A DNA stretch of 64,000 bases, from NCBI GenBank assembly GCA_016713665.1, contig JADJOR010000011.1, positions 310,001 to 374,000 on the forward strand. The letters run 5' to 3'. This document shows positions 51,910 to 61,868 of the stretch, piece by piece (position 1 is the first letter of the stretch; each line of letters begins with the position of its first letter). This DNA comes from Deltaproteobacteria bacterium. GTDB taxonomy: Bacteria > Myxococcota_A > UBA9160 > UBA4427. A program made the position numbers and the translations under genes. The notes under the pieces were generated by a model. It was not told the origin of the DNA and ran no database searches. It saw nothing but the letters and a program-made list of their open reading frames with translations.

Positions 51910-53943
51910 TCACGGCGTCACGATTGGGAAATTCCCGTCGGCGCCATCGAGCAGGCCGAAGAACGCGACGAGCGCCGTCGGGCTGCCCTCGAGGTCGAGC
52001 TCGCCCGAGAGGAGGACCTCCTTCAGGCCGACCTGCCCGGTCACGAGGCGCAGGAAGAAGTCCCGCGTGAGACGGACGGTGGCGACCGCGGCGGGGTCGG
52101 CGGCGCGCCGGGCGTGGTGGAGGACGCCGTTCTCGACGGTGAGGACGTGGGTCTCGCCGAGGTCGGTGAAGTCGAAGTTCAGCGTGAAGGGATCGCGGGC
52201 AGCCGCCTTCGCGCCGTCGAGGCGGGTCGCCATCGCCGTGAAGAAGAGCTCGAGCGGGACACGGCCGAGGATCGCCGCGGCCTGACGCGCATCGAGGGCC
52301 TGGGCGGTGATGCCGTTTCGCAGCTCGCTCGACGCGGAGAGATAGACCGAGCGCCAGACCCCCGACTCGGCGCGATAGGCGAGCTGATCGTAGGCGGATG
52401 CGAGCAGCACGCGGGCCTCGGCGTCCTCGGGATCGGCGAAGACGAGGTGATCGAGCAGCGTCACCGCCCAGCGCTCGTCGCCCTCCCCGATCGCCGCCCG
52501 CGCCTTCTGCTTGACCGCCGCCGCCCCGCCCATCGCCTCGACATAACGCGCCCCGAGCGGCGCCGGCGGCAGCGGATCGAGGTTCGCCGGATTCCCGTCG
52601 TACCAGCCGAAGTAGAACTCGTACACCGCCTTCGCATTGTGCCGCAGCGTCCCGTAGTAGCCGCGATTCGCGAAGTGCCGCGCCAGCGTCGGGGGCAGCT
52701 CGAGCGTCTCGGCGATCTCCCGGGGCGTGGCGCCCTGGTTCGCGAGGCGCAGGGTCTGGTCGTGGATGAACCGGTAGGTGTCGCGCTGGCCCTTCAGGAA
52801 CTCGAGCGAGCGGGCATGGCCGAAGACCGGCCAGTGGTGGCTCATGAAGACGAGCTCGACGTCCGGAAAACGCTCGATCGCCTCGTCGATGTAGCCGCTC
52901 CACTTGCGCGCGTCCCGGGCCTTCGTCCCCCGCAGCGTGTAGAGGTTGTGCATCGTGCGGCTCACGATCTCGGCACCGCAGAAGGCCCTCTGCTTCGGCA
53001 GGTAGAAGGCGAGCTCGGCCGTCGCCTCGGACTCCGGCGTGTACTGGAAGATCATCTCGACGCCGTCGATCGTCATCGGCTGCGGCGTATGGTCGATCGC
53101 GTCGGTCGGCACCGCGAAGCTCGAGCTGCCGGTCAGGGGCTGCTTGCCGAGACCCGAGTCGACGTAGCCCCGCGCGCCGACGGGGAGCCCGAAGCCGAAT
53201 TGATAGGTCGCTCGACGACCCATCGCGATCCCGGCCAGCACGTTCTCGCTGGTCACCTCCTCGACGAAGCGCGCAGGAGCGATGATGCGCACGGTTTCGA
53301 CGGCCGCCGCCGCGGACCCGGTCCCCGTCTCGGGCAGCACGGCCGCGACGCCCTGGAAATGGTCGACGTGGCTGTGGGTGAAGACGACGGCGACGATCGG
53401 GTCGTCGCCCAGGTGCTTGCGCGCGAGGGAGACGGCGGCCGCGGCCGACTCCACGCTCGAGAGCGGGTCGACGACGATCCAGCCCGTCTCGCCGCGGATC
53501 CACGACATGTTGGAGACGTCGTAGCCCCGAACCTGGTAGATCCCCTCCGCGACCTGGTAGAGGCCGTGGCGACCGTTCAGCTTCGCCTGGCGCCAGAGGC
53601 TCGGGTTGACCGAGGCCGGCGCTTCGCCCTCGACGAAGGCGAACTGCGACGGGCTCCATCGGCGCCCCGTCGCCGAGCGGATCTCGAGCTCGGGCTCCCG
53701 CGCGACGAGGCCTCGATCCGCCTCCTCGAAGTCGATCGGATCCTCGAGCGGGAGCGCGGCCTCGAAGGCTGCGTTCGCCGCGCGCGTGGCTTCGCTCGGC
53801 GCGCTGAAGCCGGCGGCGTCGGCCCCCGCCTCGCCCGCGGCCTCGCCGCCCCCGCTCTGCCCGTCGCGACAACTCCCGAGCAGCGCGACCGCGGCGATCA
53901 GTGCGAGACCGAGTCCGGGCCCGGAGCGGCGCGCGGAGATCAA
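51910..53943 (-). CDS. Alkyl sulfatase-like metallo-hydrolase with SCP2-like C-terminus, lipoprotein
   Basis: 677 residues starting at a TTG (53943) that overlaps the upstream stop as TTGA. Lipoprotein signal LIAAVALLGSC near residue 25. The MBL domain holds THSHVDHFQG (HxHxDH) near 180, ENVLAGIAMGRRATYQFG, the second metal region AELAFYLPKQRAFCGAEIVS and MSHHWPVFGHARSLEFLKG. An all-helical dimerisation domain (TLRHNAKAVYEFYFGWYDGN) and a C-terminal sterol carrier-like domain follow, as in SdsA1-type sec/primary-alkyl sulfatases. It would cleave alkyl sulfate esters at the cell envelope. Coupled to the third D-aminoacylase paralogue. Confidence 0.88.
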   Translation of the reverse strand: MISARRSGPGLGLALIAAVALLGSCRDGQSGGGEAAGEAGADAAGFSAPSEATRAANAAFEAALPLEDPIDFEEADRGLVAREPELEIRSATGRRWSPSQFAFVEGEAPASVNPSLWRQAKLNGRHGLYQVAEGIYQVRGYDVSNMSWIRGETGWIVVDPLSSVESAAAAVSLARKHLGDDPIVAVVFTHSHVDHFQGVAAVLPETGTGSAAAAVETVRIIAPARFVEEVTSENVLAGIAMGRRATYQFGFGLPVGARGYVDSGLGKQPLTGSSSFAVPTDAIDHTPQPMTIDGVEMIFQYTPESEATAELAFYLPKQRAFCGAEIVSRTMHNLYTLRGTKARDARKWSGYIDEAIERFPDVELVFMSHHWPVFGHARSLEFLKGQRDTYRFIHDQTLRLANQGATPREIAETLELPPTLARHFANRGYYGTLRHNAKAVYEFYFGWYDGNPANLDPLPPAPLGARYVEAMGGAAAVKQKARAAIGEGDERWAVTLLDHLVFADPEDAEARVLLASAYDQLAYRAESGVWRSVYLSASSELRNGITAQALDARQAAAILGRVPLELFFTAMATRLDGAKAAARDPFTLNFDFTDLGETHVLTVENGVLHHARRAADPAAVATVRLTRDFFLRLVTGQVGLKEVLLSGELDLEGSPTALVAFFGLLDGADGNFPIVTP

Positions 53944-55689
53944 GCCGTTCGCCGCCCGCGCACGAGACGCCCGGGGCGCGCGCCGGTCGCGACGCCGTCG
54001 CGGAAGGTGATCTCCCCGGCCACGATCGTCGCCGCATAACCCTTCCCGCGCTGGAGCACGCGGCAGGCGCCGGTCGGGAGATCGGGGGTGATCTCGGGCA
54101 GCTCGAGCTCGATGCGGTCGAGGTCGATCAGGTTGAGATCGGCGCGCTTGCCGACGGCGACGGTGCCCCGGTCGCCCAGGCCGTAGAGATCGGCGGGGCC
54201 CTTCGAGAGCAGGCGGACCGCCTCTTCGAGGGGGAGCTTCGGGCCGCGCGTCCGATCCCGGACCCAGTGGGCGAGCATGAAGGTCGGCATCGAGGCGTCG
54301 CAGATCATGCTGCAGTGGGCCCCGCCGTCGGCGAGGCCGGCGACCGTCAGGTCGCTCGCGAGCATCTCGCCGATGTCGCCGAGATCGCCGTGGGCGTAGC
54401 CGCTGAAGTAGACGTGGAGCATGCGGGTCTTGCCGTCGGCGGAGGCCTCGGCGAGGTCGCAGAGCGTGTCGAAGAGCATCGCGATCGGGTCGACCCCCGC
54501 GCGCTCGGCCCGCGCCGCGATCGACTCGGACGGATCGGGCTCGAAGACGACGCCGCGATCCATCGCGAAGGCGCTGCGCAGGCTGTGGCGCATGATGCCC
54601 ATGCCCGCGTTGTCGTACTGCCCTTCGGAGAGGAGCCGCGCGCGGCGCTCGGGCTCGCGCAGGCGCTTCACGCGCTCGGCCATCGGCAGCGCCGCGACCT
54701 CCTGATAGGCGGGGCGGTTCGCGAAGGGATTGAAGGTCTCGAACGACGCGAGCAGCCCCGCCGGCCGCGCGAGCACCTGCGGCACGAGCCGCGCCCCCGC
54801 CGCGTTCGCCGCCCGACTGCGCATGAGCATCTCCCGCCACTGGCCGGGATTCGCGTGGACCTGGACCGTCGAGAACGTGAACGCGGCGCCCGTCGCGAGG
54901 CTGATCTCGCGGTAGAGCTCGACGTCGCGCACCGGCCCGTCCCGGTCCTCGCCCATCGAGCCCGCCGGCACCGTCTGTACGAGTTCCCCACCTCCGTCGA
55001 TCACCGCCTGCGCCATCGCCTGCAGCTCCTCGCGATCGGCGAAGGTCCCGGGGACCGGCTCACCGTGGATCGAGGTGTGCAGCGGGAGCCGATTGGTCGA
55101 GAAGGCGAGCGCCCCGGCGCGGATGCCCTCGCGCACGAGCTTCGACATCGTCGCGAGATCGTCCGCGGTGGCGCGCTCCTGCGCCGCGCCGCGCTTGCCC
55201 ATCGCGTAGACACGCAGCGCGCCGTGGGGGATCTGGGTCCCGACCTCGATCGTCCGCGGCATGCGCTCGACGGCGTCGAGATATTCGGGGAACGACTCCC
55301 ACTCCCAGCGGATGCCTTCGTGGAGCGCGGTGCCCGGGAATGTCTTCGACGCCTTCCATCAGCTCGATCAGCCAGCCGCGCTCGTCCGGCTTCGCCGGCG
55401 CGAAGCCGACGCCGCAATTGCCCATGACGACGGTCGTGACGCCGTGCCAGGAAGAAGGCGCGAGGATCGGATCCCAGGTGACCTGGCCGTCGTAGTGGGT
55501 ATGCGGATCGACGAAGCCGGGCGTCAGGAGCCGGCCGTCGGCGTCGATCGTCTCGGCGCGGCCGGACGAGAGCGAGCCGGCCGCGGCGATCTCGGCGATG
55601 CGACCGTTCTCCGTGCGTACGTCGGCCATCTGGGCCGGAGCGCCCGTCCCGTCGACGAGCTTCGCGTTGCGGATCAAGAGATCGGACAT
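53940..55689 (-). CDS. N-acyl-D-amino acid deacylase family amidohydrolase (paralogue 3), frameshifted
   Basis: 582 residues if one base is removed near 55333-55338 (CCCGGG). Before the shift: LLIRNAKLVDGTGAPAQMAD, GFVDPHTHYDGQVTWDPILA, VVMGNCGVGFAPAKPDE and LIELMEGVEDIPG. After it: EGIRWEWESFPEYLDAVER, FSTVQVHANPGQWREMLMRS, LADGGAHCSMICDASMPTF and GKRADLNLIDLDRIELELPE. The corrected length equals the paralogues at 12708 and 17454, arguing that the gene was recently intact or that the shift is a sequencing error. Its stop overlaps the alkyl sulfatase start. Divergent from the sulfotransferase. Confidence 0.8.
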
Positions 55690-55861
55690 CGGAGATCCTC
55701 CTTCTCTGTCATGCGTTCATGCGAGGTCTCGGCTCTCGCCGACCCGGTCGTCGCAGGCTAGCCGATTGCGACCGACCGGCCCCTCGGCGAGACTGGCCGC
55801 AGGGCCGCTGCCGGGATCGCTCGATCGCACGGCGCGGACGAGCGGGAAGGGAGCGAACGGT

Positions 55862-56812
55862 TTGGCGGTGATCCTCCCGAGCGCGCGCTCGTCGACCCCT
55901 CGCAGCCTGCGGACGGCCTTTCTCGTCGGCGCGCCCCGCTGCGGCACGACCTTCCTCGCGAAGACCCTGGCCGCCCATCCGGACGTCTGCTTCTCGAAGC
56001 CCAAGGAGACGCATTTCTTCGTCCGCGACGCGATCGCGCTCCCCACGGATGAGGGGCGCCACGCGTTCCTCTCGCGCTATTTCGGCCACCTCGGCGACGC
56101 CGAGACGCTGCTCGTCGAAGGCTCGCCGCTTCAGCTCCGCGATCCGGCCGCCATCGACCGGCTGCAGGCCTTCGATCCCGAGACCCGCTTCGTCGTCGCG
56201 ATCCGGAGTCCCATCGCCATGATCCACTCCTTCCACGCGCGCCTCGTCTTCCTGCTCGACGAGGACGAGCGCGACTTCGCGCGCGCCTGGGATCTGCAGG
56301 CCGCGCGCGCCCGGGGCGAGCAGCTCCCGAAGCGCTGCCGCGACGTCGCCTCGCTCCAGTACCGCTCGATGGCCTCGCTCGGGACCCAGCTCGCCCGCCT
56401 GATCGATCAGGTCGGCCGCGCGCGGGTCCACGTCGTCGTCTTCGACGACGTCGCGGCCGATCCGGTGAAGGCCTATCGCGCCCTGCTCGAGTTCCTCGAG
56501 CTCCCCGACGATGGACGGACGCGCTTCTCGAAGAAGAACGAGAACCGCGAGTTCCGCCACGCCTGGGCCCAGACCTGGGTCATGAATCCGCCGCGCTTCG
56601 TCACGGCCTGGCTCGAGGCGCGGCAGCGCCGGGGCAGGAACCGACCCGAGTGGATCCGGAATCTGCGCCGGCGCCTCAAGCGCTGGAACACGCAGAGCAC
56701 GCAGCGCGAGGCGCTCTCGCCCGCGATGCGCGCGCGCCTCGCCGCGGAGCTCGAGCCCGAGATCGAGCAGCTCGAGGCGCTGCTCGGACGGGATTTTTCG
56801 AGCTGGCGGTGA
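55862..56812 (+). CDS. Sulfotransferase family protein
   Basis: 316 residues. The PAPS 5'-phosphosulfate loop is seen as LVGAPRCGTTFLAKTLAAHP near residue 20 and the 3'-phosphate site as FVVAIRSPIAMIHSFHARLV near 110, with KETHFFVRD between. The C-terminus is basic (RRRLKRWNTQ) and helical. The start is a TTG at 55862 with AAGGGA 9 nt upstream; GTG 55868 is also possible. Sulfates a hydroxyl acceptor, perhaps a glycan or alcohol. It lies across a divergent gap from the alkyl sulfatase/D-aminoacylase pair, an interesting sulfate-in/sulfate-out combination. Ends 15 bp before the RND adaptor's stop. Confidence 0.85.
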   Translation: MAVILPSARSSTPRSLRTAFLVGAPRCGTTFLAKTLAAHPDVCFSKPKETHFFVRDAIALPTDEGRHAFLSRYFGHLGDAETLLVEGSPLQLRDPAAIDRLQAFDPETRFVVAIRSPIAMIHSFHARLVFLLDEDERDFARAWDLQAARARGEQLPKRCRDVASLQYRSMASLGTQLARLIDQVGRARVHVVVFDDVAADPVKAYRALLEFLELPDDGRTRFSKKNENREFRHAWAQTWVMNPPRFVTAWLEARQRRGRNRPEWIRNLRRRLKRWNTQSTQREALSPAMRARLAAELEPEIEQLEALLGRDFSSWR

Positions 56813-56827
56813 CGATCGCGAGGGAAG

Positions 56828-58396
56828 TCAGGGCGTCGTCGGCGTCTCGAGCTCGACCCACACGAGCCCGCGGAAGTCCCCGGCGCGGAAGCCGATCGCC
56901 TGGTCCTCGGGATAGAGCGCGCGCAGCTTCTCGGCGACCGCCGGCGCGATCGCCTCGCCGTGGCAGGTCAGGCAGAGCGGCGCCGTCGCGATCGGCTCGA
57001 GGTAGCCGCCCCGACCGCCCCCGAGCGGGACCACCGTCGCCTCGCCCGCCTTTTCCCCGGCGACATAACGCGCGAGCCAGGGCTCGACCCAGTCGGGCGG
57101 CGCGTTGGCAGGATTGCGGAGCTTGTGGCTCGTCCGGCCGACGCGGATTCCCGGCGCGCCCGCCTGCCGCGCGAGCTCGGGCGCGCGCGTCCGACAGACT
57201 TCGATCTCCGCCTCGGGCGGGCCCTCGGCGAGCGCCGTCGAGAGGGCCTGCATCAGCGTCGTCTTGAGCCGACCGGAGGCCTCCGCGCCGCGCTCGCGCC
57301 AGGCGGCCTCCTCCTGCGGCGAGGCGGCGGGCGTGTCCGCGCCGGCCGGTGCGCGCGAGACGATCCGGATCCGCTCGCCCTCGCGCAGGCCGCTCAGGAC
57401 CTCGACGCGCCCGTCGGCGAGCCGCTCGCCGGTCGTGATCGCGCGCAGCTCGGCCGCGCCGCTCGCGTCGGCCATGAAGACCTGCTCGAGCTGGCCCTCG
57501 CGCATCACCGCCGTCTCCGGAACCAGGATGCGCGTGCGTTCACCGGCCGGGATCGCGACGCGGGCGAAGAGCCCGGCGTACAGACGCGAATCTGCCGGGA
57601 GCCGGACCTTGACGAGCAGCGTGCGCGCGCCCGCCTCGGCGAAGGGCACGATCTCGTCGACGGCGCCCTCCACGCGCAGCGCGAGGGACTCGACCTCGAC
57701 GAGCAGCATCTCGCCGAGATGAAGCTTCACGGCGAGCGACTCGCGGACCGGCGCCTCGACCCGCAAGACGCTCGGGTCGTAGATCCGGAGGAGCGGCTTG
57801 CCCGGCGTCGCGGTGTCCCCGGGCTCGGCCAGGCGATCGACGACGCGCCCCTTCACCGGCGAGCGGATCTCCGCATGGGAGCGGGCGACGCGCGCGGCCT
57901 CGACTGCCTGCTCCGTTCGCGCGGTCTCCGCCCGGGCGACGCGCAGCTTGGAGGTGGCCCGGTCGCTCTCCTGCAGAGTGCCGACGCCCTCCGCGAGCAG
58001 ATGCGCCTGGCGCTCCGCCTCCCGCTCGGCGAGGGCCTGCTCCTCCAGCGCGGCGGCGTGGGCCTGCTCCGCCTCCTCCGTGCGCGCCGCGAGGTCCCGG
58101 GCATCGAGCACGACGAGCACGTCGTCGACCGCGACGTCGGCTCCGGCCCGCACGCGGACCTCCTCGATCGTCGCGAGCACCCGCGACGCGACGACCGTGT
58201 GATGCGCCGACGCGACGGCCCCGCTCGACCACTCGAAGACCGGCCCGCGCTCCGCGACGACCACGGCGACCTCGCCTTCACGCGCGACCGCGGCCGGCCC
58301 ACCGGGCTCGCGCTCGTCGCCACAGCCGAGCGCCAGCAGGACGCACGCCCATCCGACCCGGAAGCTCCGCCCCCGACTCCACCCGGGCTCAATCAT
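56828..58396 (-). CDS. RND efflux adaptor fused to a DUF3365 c-heme domain
   Basis: 522 residues. Lipoprotein-like start (VGWACVLLALGCGDE). Residues about 40-345 are an HlyD/AcrA-type adaptor: barrel-sandwich halves around ATIEEVRVRAGADVAVDDVL and IRSPVKGRVVDRLAEPGD, coiled-coil hairpin between, then membrane-proximal beta domain (VSGLREG-like LSGLREGERIRIV). Residues about 375-522 match the DUF3365 (Tll0287-like) domain, with VGRTSHKLRNPANAPPDWVE, heme motif CLTCH at 475-479 and LYPEDQAIGFRAGDFRGLVW. The heme domain fused to an RND adaptor is unusual; it could sense redox state or ligand. Translation is coupled to the permease by an 8-bp overlap. No outer-membrane factor gene adjacent. Confidence 0.87.
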   Translation of the reverse strand: MIEPGWSRGRSFRVGWACVLLALGCGDEREPGGPAAVAREGEVAVVVAERGPVFEWSSGAVASAHHTVVASRVLATIEEVRVRAGADVAVDDVLVVLDARDLAARTEEAEQAHAAALEEQALAEREAERQAHLLAEGVGTLQESDRATSKLRVARAETARTEQAVEAARVARSHAEIRSPVKGRVVDRLAEPGDTATPGKPLLRIYDPSVLRVEAPVRESLAVKLHLGEMLLVEVESLALRVEGAVDEIVPFAEAGARTLLVKVRLPADSRLYAGLFARVAIPAGERTRILVPETAVMREGQLEQVFMADASGAAELRAITTGERLADGRVEVLSGLREGERIRIVSRAPAGADTPAASPQEEAAWRERGAEASGRLKTTLMQALSTALAEGPPEAEIEVCRTRAPELARQAGAPGIRVGRTSHKLRNPANAPPDWVEPWLARYVAGEKAGEATVVPLGGGRGGYLEPIATAPLCLTCHGEAIAPAVAEKLRALYPEDQAIGFRAGDFRGLVWVELETPTTP

Positions 58397-61300
58397 CGTC
58401 GTCCTCCCTCTCCCGCCGCGCGGGTAGACCGTGGCCCGGTCGATCGCGATAGACCCGGTCGTAGACCACCGGGACGACCAGCAGCGTGAAGGCCGTCGAC
58501 ACGACCAGCCCGAAGATGAACGCCCACGCGAGTCCGGCGAAGATCGGATCGAAGGTGATCGGCACGGCGGCGAGCAGCGCGGCGCCGGCGGTGAGCGCGA
58601 TCGGTCGGAGCCGGACCGCGCCCGCTTCGATCAGGGCCTCGCGAAGCGAAGCGCCGCCAGCGAGCGCGCGATGCAGGAACTCGATCAGCAGGATCGCGTT
58701 GCGCACCGCGATCCCCGAGAGCGCGATGACCCCGATCATCGCCGTCGCCGTGAAGAAGACCGGATTCGCGCTGCCGGCGACGTCGGGCCGGAACAGCCCG
58801 AGCAGCCAGAAGCCCGGCAGGATCCCGATCAACGTCAGCGGGATCGAGATCATGAGCACGAGCGGCATCGCGGCGCTGCGGGTCTGAAAAACGAGGAGCC
58901 CGTAGATCCCGAGCAGCGCGACACCGAAGGCCGCTCCGAGATCGCGGAACACGTCGCGCGTGATCGCGAGCTCGCCCTCCCCGAGCCACTCGACATGCAC
59001 GCCTTCGGGCAGGCTCCACGGGAGCCCGCCGCCGTTCGTGAAGAAGGTGCGGCGACCGAGCGGGCGCGGCTCGGCCGCGCCTGCTTCCGCGTTCGTCTCC
59101 GCCCGATCTGCGGCCGGAACGGCGGATCGATCGGCCGCGAGATCGGCGGCGACGTCGGCCACGACCTCGGCCGGCGGACGGCCGACCGGCTCGGCGTAGA
59201 CGAACGCGACGCGGCGGAGATCCTTGCGGTAGATCGCCCGCTCGCGGGCCTTCCAGGCGAGCTCGCCGAGCTCGCCGAGGCGCACGGTCGGCGCGGGCGC
59301 GGCGCGCAGCCCGCCGTTCGGATCGACCTCCTTCGCGATGCCGGGCCGACCCTGGAGCGGGAGCGAGGCGATGCCCTCGCTGCCCGAGCGCCGCGATCGG
59401 GCGACCCGCAGGCGGATCGGCAGCGGGTTGACCTCGCCGGGGCGGTGGATCTCGCCGACGTCGAGGCCGTCGAGGGCGAGGGAGACGGTGCGCGCGATGT
59501 CTTCGGTCGAGACGCCGGAGAGCGCCGCCTTCGTCCGGTGGGTCTCGAAGACGAGGCGCTCCGACGGATCTTCGACGGTCGTGTCGACGTCCGAGACCGC
59601 GGGCTCGCGGTCGAGCCGTGCGGCCACGCGGACCGCGCCGTCGCGCAGCGCCTCGTAGGGGACGCCGGGATCGCCGTAGACCTCGGCCGTGATCGTCGCG
59701 AGCACCGGTGGCCCGGGCGGGACCTCGACGATCGCGATGCGCGCGCCCGCTTCGCGCGCCACCGCCTCGAGCTCCGGTCGCAGCCGCAGCGCGAGCTCGT
59801 GGGAGCCCTCCGCGCGCGCGTCCTTCGGGACGAGCCCGATCTGCAGATCGGCGACGTTCGGACCGCGGCGGAGGAAGGAATGGCGGACGAGCCCGTTGAA
59901 GTCCATCGGCGAGGCCAGCCCGACGAAGCCCGCGACCTCCTCGACCTCGGGTCTGCGCTGCAGCACCGCGGCGAGCGCGCGGGCGACGGATTCCGTCCGC
60001 TCGAGCGTCGCGCTCTCGGGCAGGTCGATCACGACCGCGAGCTCGTTCTTGTCGTCGAAGGGCAGCATCTTGAGCGGCACCGCGCGAACCGCCGCGAGCA
60101 CGAGCGAAAAGACGAAGAGCGCGCCGAGCAGCCAGAGGAAGCGCGTCCCCTTGCGGCGATCGTCGAGCAGCGGCGAGAGCATCCGCGCATAGATCCGCCG
60201 GACCGGATCGTCGGCCGCGGCCTCGGCGTCTCCCGCATGCGTCGTTCCCGTCGCAACGCCTGCCTCCATCCCGGCCGCCGGCGCAGGGGCCGCGCCCCGC
60301 CCGGCCGCGGGCGCCCGCAGCAGCTTCCACGCGAGAAACGGCGTCACGCAGAACGCGACGGCCATCGAGACCGCCATCGCGACCGGCACGTTGATCGCCA
60401 TCGGGCGCATGTACGGGCCCATCATGCCGGTGATGAAGAGTATTGGGACGAAGGAGATGACGACCGCCGCCGTCGCGAGCAGGATCGGCGGGCGGACCTC
60501 GTTGACGGCGCGCCGGATGACGCTGCGCGGGATCGCCCCGCCCGGGCGGGCGCGGTGGACGTGGCGATGGATGTTCTCGACGTCGACGATCGGATCGTCG
60601 ACGACGAGGCCGAGGGAGAGGATCAGCGCGAAGAGCGTGACCCGGTTGATCGTGAAGCCGAAGGCCCAGTTGATGGCGAGGGTCAGGCCGAAGGTCAGCG
60701 GGACGGCGAGCGCGACGACGAGGCTCTCGCGCCAGCCGAGAGTGAGAACCAGCAGCGCAACGACGATGACCATCGCCTCGAGCAGCGAGCGCAACAGCTC
60801 GTTGACCTTGTCGTTCGCGGTCTCGCCGTAGTTGCGGAGGACCCGGACGTGGACGCCCTTCGGCAGATGGCTCGGCGCGAGCGCGGCGAGGCGCTCGTCG
60901 AGGGCGCGGGCGACGGAGACCGCGTTGGTCCCCCGCTGCTTGGCGACGGCGAGATGGACCGCGGGAAAGGCCTGGCCGGTCTTCGCACCGACGGAATCCG
61001 CAGGACCGAAGGCGATCCACGTGGCATCGCGCCTCTCGTCGGGACCATCCGTCACGCGCGCCACGTCGCGCAATGGCACCGGCGTCGCGTCGACGACGTT
61101 CACGACCGCGTCGCGGAGCGCTTCGGCCGACGCGAAGCGGGCGCCGGCCTCGACGACGACGTGGCGGTCGGCCTGATCGAAGCCCGCCGTCGTCTGGCGC
61201 GTGTTCGAGACTGAGAGCGCCCAGGCGACGTCGAGGGGCGAGGTCTTGCGCGCCGCCAGGGCCTCGGGGTCGAGCTCGACCGACACGACGCGCGGCCGCC

Positions 61301-61868
61301 CGCCGACGACCGAGGTCGCATTCGTCCCCACCACCTCCTTGAGGGCGATCTCGAGCTCCTCGGCGACGCGGCGGAGCGTGTAGTCGTCGACCGTCGGATC
61401 GTCGCTCCAGAGCGTCGCGATCCAGATCGGCACGTCGTCGATCTCGACCGGCTTGACGACCCAGCCCGCCACGCTCCGCGGGATGCGGTCGACGTTCGCG
61501 TGGAGCTTCGTCTGGAGCTCGAGGAGGCTCTCCTCGCGATCCTCGCCGACGAAGAAGCGCACGGTCACGATCGCCCGCCCGGGCTGCGAGATCGAGTAGA
61601 CGTGCTCGACGCCGTCGATCTCCGCGACGAGCTTCTCGACCCGCGTCGCGACGTGGCGCTCGACCTGCCCCGCCGAGAGCCCCGGCGCCTCGACGAACAC
61701 GTCGGCCAGGGGCACGACGATCTGCGGCTCCTCCTCGCGCGGCGTCGAGAGGAGCGCGACGAGGCCCGCGAGGGTCGCGAAGGCCATCGCGAGGCCCGCC
61801 AGCTCCGGACGGAGGAACAGCGAGACGACGCGGGAGAGCCACGAGTCGTCGGGGACGGCGGGCTCCAT
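58389..61868 (-). CDS. RND family efflux permease
   Basis: 1159 residues, normal for the AcrB/CusA superfamily. The N-terminal helix is followed by EEEPQIVVPLADVFVEAPGL and the first large periplasmic loop. LALILSLGLVVDDPIVDVEN (about residue 400) carries the paired acidic residues of the proton relay. A second loop and the GIAVRNAILLIEFLHRALAG region (about 1065) complete the two-fold repeat. A variable hydrophilic insert sits at about 520-565 (AAAPAAGRGAAPAPAAGMEA). The closest group in style is the uncharacterised RND permeases of non-enteric bacteria. It is the first gene of the leftward operon with the heme-fused adaptor. Upstream lies a 14-bp tandem repeat array. Confidence 0.9.
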   Translation of the reverse strand: MEPAVPDDSWLSRVVSLFLRPELAGLAMAFATLAGLVALLSTPREEEPQIVVPLADVFVEAPGLSAGQVERHVATRVEKLVAEIDGVEHVYSISQPGRAIVTVRFFVGEDREESLLELQTKLHANVDRIPRSVAGWVVKPVEIDDVPIWIATLWSDDPTVDDYTLRRVAEELEIALKEVVGTNATSVVGGRPRVVSVELDPEALAARKTSPLDVAWALSVSNTRQTTAGFDQADRHVVVEAGARFASAEALRDAVVNVVDATPVPLRDVARVTDGPDERRDATWIAFGPADSVGAKTGQAFPAVHLAVAKQRGTNAVSVARALDERLAALAPSHLPKGVHVRVLRNYGETANDKVNELLRSLLEAMVIVVALLVLTLGWRESLVVALAVPLTFGLTLAINWAFGFTINRVTLFALILSLGLVVDDPIVDVENIHRHVHRARPGGAIPRSVIRRAVNEVRPPILLATAAVVISFVPILFITGMMGPYMRPMAINVPVAMAVSMAVAFCVTPFLAWKLLRAPAAGRGAAPAPAAGMEAGVATGTTHAGDAEAAADDPVRRIYARMLSPLLDDRRKGTRFLWLLGALFVFSLVLAAVRAVPLKMLPFDDKNELAVVIDLPESATLERTESVARALAAVLQRRPEVEEVAGFVGLASPMDFNGLVRHSFLRRGPNVADLQIGLVPKDARAEGSHELALRLRPELEAVAREAGARIAIVEVPPGPPVLATITAEVYGDPGVPYEALRDGAVRVAARLDREPAVSDVDTTVEDPSERLVFETHRTKAALSGVSTEDIARTVSLALDGLDVGEIHRPGEVNPLPIRLRVARSRRSGSEGIASLPLQGRPGIAKEVDPNGGLRAAPAPTVRLGELGELAWKARERAIYRKDLRRVAFVYAEPVGRPPAEVVADVAADLAADRSAVPAADRAETNAEAGAAEPRPLGRRTFFTNGGGLPWSLPEGVHVEWLGEGELAITRDVFRDLGAAFGVALLGIYGLLVFQTRSAAMPLVLMISIPLTLIGILPGFWLLGLFRPDVAGSANPVFFTATAMIGVIALSGIAVRNAILLIEFLHRALAGGASLREALIEAGAVRLRPIALTAGAALLAAVPITFDPIFAGLAWAFIFGLVVSTAFTLLVVPVVYDRVYRDRPGHGLPARREREDDDD

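Noticed and set aside
53940..55689. Two separate genes for the N- and C-terminal parts of the third D-aminoacylase
   Set aside because: The parts join exactly at a homologous position with a one-base shift and the combined length equals the paralogues, so one frameshifted gene is simpler.
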